Shown here in pieces: positions 6,991 to 10,560 of a stretch of DNA of 10,560 bases (position 1 is the stretch's first letter; every line of letters begins with the position of its first letter). The notes under the pieces were generated by a model. The model saw nothing but the letters and a program-made list of their open reading frames with translations, searched no databases and was not told the DNA's origin. Position numbers and translations under genes: made by a program. The stretch comes from Gammaproteobacteria bacterium UBA5078 (lineage in GTDB: Bacteria > Pseudomonadota > Gammaproteobacteria > Pseudomonadales > Pseudohongiellaceae), in assembly GCA_002416505.1 (NCBI GenBank), contig DIAM01000004.1:234301-244860 (forward strand), given 5' to 3'.

Positions 6991-7191
6991 ATGCAAATAT
7001 TCGTGAATGGCGATTCGGTTGAGTTAAAAGAGGGTGCCACGCTAATCGACCTCTTAGAGCATTTGTCCTTGCAAGATGCCAAGGTCGCTATCGAGCGCAA
7101 CCAAAGCATCGTGCCACGCAGTCAGCATGCGCAGCAAGGCCTTGCTGATCAAGACCAAATCGAGATCGTGCACGCTATAGGCGGCGGCTAG
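6991..7191 (+). CDS. thiS: Sulfur carrier protein ThiS
   Basis: ThiS is a ubiquitin-fold sulfur carrier. Its C-terminal glycine is adenylated by ThiF, converted to a thiocarboxylate, and supplies sulfur to ThiG for the thiazole ring of thiamine. The 66-residue protein has the expected length, starts MQIFVNGD, contains the VAIERNQSIVPRS strand region, and ends in the required glycines (IGGG). The ATG at 6991 is preferred over an in-frame upstream start at 6907, which would lie inside the DUF423 gene: the family begins here, and GAGGG at 6982-6986 is a ribosome site. It stands immediately before thiG, its partner. thiF, thiH/thiO and thiE are not in the window. Confidence 0.96.
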   Translation: MQIFVNGDSVELKEGATLIDLLEHLSLQDAKVAIERNQSIVPRSQHAQQGLADQDQIEIVHAIGGG

Positions 7192-7244
7192 CCTGCCCTT
7201 ACTATGCGCTCCCTTTCATCGCAAACAACCCAAACAGGTATGTT

Positions 7245-8033
7245 ATGACAGCAACGGAAACACCGCTTATTATCGCCGGCAAACAGTATCAATCTCGACT
7301 AATAGTAGGCAGCGGCAAATACCAGAGTTTTGAACAGAACCTTGAGGCCTTGGTCGCCAGCGGCGCCGAGATGATCACCGTGGCCATTCGCCGCGTCAAT
7401 CTTGGTCAGAACAAGGGCGAGCCTAGCCTGCTCGAGGTGATCTCTGCGCAGCAATACACCATCTTACCGAACACGGCCGGCTGTTATAACGCGGCGGATG
7501 CAGTACGCACCTGTCGCATGGCCAGAGAATTACTCGATGGCCATAAACTCGTGAAACTAGAAGTTCTGGGTGATCAGAAGACGCTTTATCCCAATGTTAC
7601 CGAGACGCTAATCGCGGCGCAGGAACTCGTCAAAGACGGTTTCGACGTAATGGTCTACACCAGTGACGACCCCCTGATCGCGAAACGACTCGAGGAGATG
7701 GGCTGCGTCGCCGTGATGCCGCTGGGAGCGCCCATAGGCTCTGGCCTAGGGATTCGTAACCCCTACAATATTCGCATGATTCTGGAGAACGCCAAGGTCC
7801 CCATCATTGTGGACGCGGGTGTGGGCACGGCCTCGGATGCTGCGATCGCGATGGAACTCGGTTGCGACGGCGTACTCATGAACACCGCTATCGCCGAGGC
7901 TAAGAACCCTATCCTCATGGCCTCGGCCATGAAGAAGGCTGTAGAGAGTGGCCGCGAGGCATTCCGCGCCGGGCGCATGCCACGACGCCTCTACGCTAGC
8001 GCCTCCTCTCCTATCGATGGCACTTTCTTCTAA
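7245..8033 (+). CDS. thiG: Thiazole synthase
   Basis: ThiG condenses 1-deoxy-D-xylulose 5-phosphate, dehydroglycine and the ThiS thiocarboxylate sulfur into the thiazole phosphate moiety of thiamine. The 262-residue protein is full-length with a TIM-barrel pattern. SRLIVGSGKY opens the barrel; PNTAGCYNAADAV (75-87) is conserved. KLEVLGD contains the probable Schiff-base lysine Lys104, by analogy with Lys96 of the Bacillus subtilis enzyme. MPLGAPIGSG (158-167) and the phosphate-binding VDAGVGTASDA (189-199) are intact. The C-terminus is ASSPIDGTFF. ACAGG at 7234-7238 precedes the ATG at 7245. It lies 53 bp after thiS and 23 bp before trmB. No TPP riboswitch is evident in the short gaps before thiS or thiG. 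Confidence 0.98.
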   Translation: MTATETPLIIAGKQYQSRLIVGSGKYQSFEQNLEALVASGAEMITVAIRRVNLGQNKGEPSLLEVISAQQYTILPNTAGCYNAADAVRTCRMARELLDGHKLVKLEVLGDQKTLYPNVTETLIAAQELVKDGFDVMVYTSDDPLIAKRLEEMGCVAVMPLGAPIGSGLGIRNPYNIRMILENAKVPIIVDAGVGTASDAAIAMELGCDGVLMNTAIAEAKNPILMASAMKKAVESGREAFRAGRMPRRLYASASSPIDGTFF

Positions 8034-8056
8034 TTCAATAAAGCGATCGCACCCCT

Positions 8057-8779
8057 ATGTCCGAGAATAAAACGACACCCGCACCCTCTGCGCAGGACGC
8101 GACGGAGCACCCACGCACTATCCGCAGTTTCGTTATTCGCGGCGGTAGGCTCACCAGCTCCCAGGAGAATGCCCTCGCGACACAGTGGCCCCATTTTGGT
8201 CTAGACGCCGAGAATGGACTTCTCGATCCAGTGAAGGTATTTGGTAGACACGCCCCCTTGACCATGGAGATAGGCTTCGGCATGGGGGACTCCTTGCTCA
8301 CTATGGCCAGCGAGAACGCGGAACGAGACTTCATTGGAGTCGAGGTACACAAACCCGGTGTCGGTCGCCTTCTCCACGAGATCGCGGACAAAGAGCTGCG
8401 CAATCTGCGCATCTATCGCGACGATGCTAAAGAGATCCTGCGCGACTGCATCGCGGCTGACACGCTCGATTGCATCCAGATTTTTTTTCCAGATCCTTGG
8501 CATAAGAAGCGCCACAATAAACGCCGCCTCGTGCAGAGCGAATTTGTTGATCAGCTGCGCCTTAAACTAAAGATAGGCGGTACCTTGCATATGGCAACCG
8601 ACTGGGTGCCCTACGCCGAGCACATGATGGAAGTCATGAGCGCCGCGCCGGGATTTCGCAACGCGGCTGGGCCAGGCCAATATAGCAGCGCTAGCGAGCG
8701 CCCCCTCACTAAGTTCGAGAAACGTGGCCAGCGCCTAGGTCATGTGGTGAACGATCTGATCTTCGTGCGCGAATCCTAA
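8057..8779 (+). CDS. trmB: tRNA (guanine-N(7)-)-methyltransferase
   Basis: TrmB forms m7G at position 46 in the variable loop of many tRNAs, using S-adenosylmethionine. The 240-residue length is normal. RSFVIRGGRLT (23-33) is the N-terminal family segment. The AdoMet motif EIGFGMG is at 71-77, GVEVHKPGVGRLL follows at 94-106, and the catalytic/tRNA-binding block FFPDPWHKKRHNKRR runs from 143 to 157. TKFEKRGQRLGH (218-229) is the conserved C-terminal element. The start ATG at 8057 gives the usual N-terminus, though the preceding bases (ACCCCT) lack a good ribosome site, so translation may rely on re-initiation after thiG, 23 bp upstream. It is probably the last gene of the DUF423-thiS-thiG operon. 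Confidence 0.97.
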   Translation: MSENKTTPAPSAQDATEHPRTIRSFVIRGGRLTSSQENALATQWPHFGLDAENGLLDPVKVFGRHAPLTMEIGFGMGDSLLTMASENAERDFIGVEVHKPGVGRLLHEIADKELRNLRIYRDDAKEILRDCIAADTLDCIQIFFPDPWHKKRHNKRRLVQSEFVDQLRLKLKIGGTLHMATDWVPYAEHMMEVMSAAPGFRNAAGPGQYSSASERPLTKFEKRGQRLGHVVNDLIFVRES

Positions 8780-8880
8780 CGCCCAACACTCCTATCGAAC
8801 GAGCGTTCCGAGTCTGGATAGCAATGGCCAGAAAGCTGGGGTATGCTCTTTAGACTCACTTCAGAGTCCGGGGGGATAGG
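8780..8880 (+). promoter_or_regulatory. Leader of the TAXI receptor gene, with inverted repeats
   Basis: This 101-bp gap follows trmB. It holds a short inverted repeat GAACG-AG-CGTTC (8797-8808) with no T-run. Three related arms follow: GAGTCT (8810-8815), AGACTC (8852-8857) and GAGTC (8864-8868). The middle arm can pair with either of the others. TATGCT at 8842-8847 is a -10-like hexamer without a clear -35. A G-rich ribosome site (about 8870-8875) sits right after the last arm and before the ATG at 8881. Confidence 0.4.
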
Positions 8881-10068
8881 ATGATTTCGAGAGCGCTGGC
8901 CTTGGGCCGCACGCTGAGTAAAACCACACTGGCACTGAGCTTAGCAATAGGCATTGGCGTATCGCTATCGGCGGCCGAGAATCCTGGACTGCCCCGCACT
9001 ATCGCGTGGTCCGCCTACCCTACCGGTACTGGCGGCTATAGCCAGGCCGTCGCCATCGGCAGCATTATGCGCCGCGAGTATGGCGTGAATCTTCGTGTGA
9101 TACCTGGCCGCAATGACGTATCGCGCCTCGCCACACTCCTGACCGGACGAGTACACTTCTCAGCAGGCGGTTCCGAAGCGGTCTATGCCCAAGAGGCGGT
9201 CCTCAATTTTTCCTCACGCATCTGGGGGCCTCAGCCACTGCGGGCACTCCTATCGAATTTTTCCGAGAGCTGCTCCTTTACCCTAGCAACTGCCGCCGAC
9301 GCCAATATCGATTCGATCGCGGACATCCGCGGCAAGCGTGTCACCTGGGTGCAGGGCTCGCCGTCATTGAACAATGCTCTGACCGCTCTACTAGCCTACG
9401 GTAATCTAACGTGGGATGACGTGGAGCGCGTGGAAGTTGGCGGCTATAACGCCTCCATCGAAGCGGTCATCAATGACCGCGCCGACGTCGTGGGCGGGGC
9501 CTGTAATTCGCCGCCTTTCCTGCGCCTCGAAGCCTCACCTAGAGGCTTGAAATTTCTCACTTTCCCTCATTCCGACCTCGAAGCCGTGCAAAGAACCCGC
9601 TCGCTATTGCCGTGGTATGTCACCCACATCGCCACCGAAGGCCCTACGCTTCCGCCTGAGGGAATCGAAGTATTCACCTCGGCCTACCCGCTTTTAGTTG
9701 GCATGGATAGCGCCGACGACACCTTGGTCTATAACCTCGTCAAGGTCATGCATGAGCAATTCGATGACTATAAAGACGCAGCGCCCGGGGCCGGGGGCTG
9801 GCTGATTACGCGCCAGAAATTTGAGTCGGCATTCATCCCCTACCACCCGGCGGCGATTCGCTATTTCAAGGAGATTGGGGTTTGGAACGACGCCGCAGAG
9901 CAGAACCAGCAGGCGAATCTGTTTCGACAACAGGTCCTCCACGATGCCTGGCAGGCCTACAGCACATTAGCGCCAAAAGACCCACAAGAGTTCGAGGCTG
10001 GCTGGCTAGCGGCGAGAGCGAAAGCACTGGCCGATGAAGGCCTGCTGACACTAGCTGAGAATATCTAA
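8881..10068 (+). CDS. TAXI family TRAP transporter solute-binding receptor
   Basis: A periplasmic solute receptor of the TAXI group (TRAP-associated extracytoplasmic immunogenic), which captures a substrate for a TRAP secondary transporter driven by sodium or proton gradients. The 395-residue precursor begins with a signal peptide: a basic N-terminus (ISRALALGR, TLSK), a hydrophobic core near 16-29, and a probable cleavage after SAA near residue 32. The mature protein opens with WSAYPTGTGGYSQAVAIGSIM, the TAXI substrate-binding start, followed by RLATLLTGRVHFSAGGSEAVY. The domain swap region DIRGKRVTWVQGSPSLNNAL is also recognisable. Residues after about 325, rich in Gln, Ala and Glu, seem to extend beyond the commoner shorter TAXI receptors. 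The next gene is the matching permease. Substrate unknown. Confidence 0.9.
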   Translation: MISRALALGRTLSKTTLALSLAIGIGVSLSAAENPGLPRTIAWSAYPTGTGGYSQAVAIGSIMRREYGVNLRVIPGRNDVSRLATLLTGRVHFSAGGSEAVYAQEAVLNFSSRIWGPQPLRALLSNFSESCSFTLATAADANIDSIADIRGKRVTWVQGSPSLNNALTALLAYGNLTWDDVERVEVGGYNASIEAVINDRADVVGGACNSPPFLRLEASPRGLKFLTFPHSDLEAVQRTRSLLPWYVTHIATEGPTLPPEGIEVFTSAYPLLVGMDSADDTLVYNLVKVMHEQFDDYKDAAPGAGGWLITRQKFESAFIPYHPAAIRYFKEIGVWNDAAEQNQQANLFRQQVLHDAWQAYSTLAPKDPQEFEAGWLAARAKALADEGLLTLAENI

Positions 10069-10078
10069 GCCGGCTTAG
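10065..10078. repeat. 14-bp perfect palindrome spanning the receptor stop codon
   Basis: CTAAGCCGGCTTAG reads the same on both strands and contains the TAA stop (10066-10068). As RNA it could form a 5-bp stem (CTAAG/CTTAG) with a CCGG loop between the receptor and permease genes. No T-run follows, so it is not a normal terminator. A role in mRNA 3'-end protection is possible but unproven. Confidence 0.6.
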
Positions 10079-10111
10079 CGCCCCAATGTAATTAGAATAA
10101 GAAGAGTCCAG

Positions 10112-10560
10112 ATGAGTGTTGATCTTAGTAAGCCGCTAGCAGAGAGTGAAAACGATGCCCCTATTCTAGGGCGTTACCGCGAATTGTCCTCGCGTTGGCG
10201 CACCATCATGGCCCTTTTGACCGGTGCCGCGACACTGCTGGCCATCAATCAGATTTTCGCCTTCGGTTTCTTCGTCGGCAGCGTCATGCTCGACAGCCGC
10301 TACCTCTATCTCATTACCGGCATCATGCTATCGATGGTATTCATCACTTTCCCTGGCAATCGTTCCAGCCGAGAAAATGTGCCCTGGTATGACATCGCCA
10401 TCATCTTAGTCATCGCGGTAATCTTCGGCTATTTCGCTTGGAATGCCGAGCGCATCGTTCTAGAGGCCTGGGAATTCGTTGCGCCGCCAATAGGCGTTGC
10501 CCTAGCGCTCGTTACTTGGATGATCATTCTGGAAGCGGGCAGGCGCGCCGGCGGCCTGCC
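10112..10560 (+). CDS. TRAP transporter fused permease (4TM/12TM), N-terminal part
   Basis: An open frame begins at ATG 10112 and remains open to the right edge (149 codons plus two bases). The partner of a TAXI receptor is usually a single fused permease joining the small 4-helix (DctQ-like) and large 12-helix (DctM-like) subunits. The sequence fits: a polar cytoplasmic start of about 30 residues, then hydrophobic segments near 31-54, 63-81, 95-110 and 122-141. EAGRRAGGLP at the edge is the conserved segment of fused TAXI permeases. A purine-rich stretch AAGAAGAG (10099-10106) is a plausible ribosome site. It lies 43 bp after the receptor gene and is probably co-transcribed with it. Confidence 0.88.
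   Translation, partial: MSVDLSKPLAESENDAPILGRYRELSSRWRTIMALLTGAATLLAINQIFAFGFFVGSVMLDSRYLYLITGIMLSMVFITFPGNRSSRENVPWYDIAIILVIAVIFGYFAWNAERIVLEAWEFVAPPIGVALALVTWMIILEAGRRAGGL

Noticed and set aside
6984..7244. Possible TPP riboswitch controlling thiS/thiG
   Set aside because: The gaps before thiS (7 bp) and thiG (53 bp) are too short for the aptamer, and its conserved CUGAGA core is not seen there or in the leader before the DUF423 gene.
8043..8050. GCGATCGC palindrome before trmB, repeated at 7842-7849 in thiG
   Set aside because: It resembles the cyanobacterial HIP1 octamer, but two copies in 10 kb of GC-rich DNA are not notable and no other cyanobacterial trait is present.
10195..10409. 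Two short plus-strand open frames near the right edge
   Set aside because: They are out of frame with the TRAP permease reading frame that starts at 10112 and stays open to the end; the permease translation is hydrophobic and recognisable, these are not.

Overview
The window reads as a chromosomal core-genome segment of a moderately GC-rich gammaproteobacterium, most like Pseudomonadales/Cellvibrionales-type marine lineages. This rests on the gene order (rsmD | ftsY-ftsE-ftsX-rpoH, then a DUF423 gene, thiS, thiG, trmB), which matches my memory of Pseudomonas and relatives, and on the strongly Pseudomonas-like RpoH. No sequence search was possible, so the lineage is inference.

Layout. Bases 1-260 hold the 3' end of mutM (DNA repair glycosylase), convergent with a leftward set: rsmD (16S rRNA methyltransferase) overlapping a YheT-family alpha/beta hydrolase by 4 bp, then coaD (coenzyme A synthesis). 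A 111-bp divergent region (2516-2626) separates rsmD from the rightward ftsY, ftsE, ftsX cluster (SRP receptor and the FtsEX cell-division ABC complex; ftsE and ftsX overlap by 4 bp). A 286-bp leader precedes rpoH (heat-shock sigma factor), which ends in a clear intrinsic terminator. Downstream is a probable operon: a small DUF423 membrane protein, thiS and thiG (thiazole half of thiamine), and trmB (tRNA m7G46 methyltransferase).

From 8881 the content changes from housekeeping to transport: a TAXI-family TRAP transporter solute receptor with a signal peptide, followed by the start of a fused TRAP permease that runs off the right edge. Together these would form a sodium-driven uptake system for an unknown, probably carboxylate-like, substrate.

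I see no mobile element, CRISPR array, tRNA, rRNA, frameshifted gene or clear sign of recent transfer. All genes belong to known families, and I do not see an undescribed system. The items most worth a second look are non-coding: the rpoH leader with a possible heat-shock-sigma promoter, competing inverted repeats before the TAXI receptor gene, and a 14-bp palindrome spanning that gene's stop codon.
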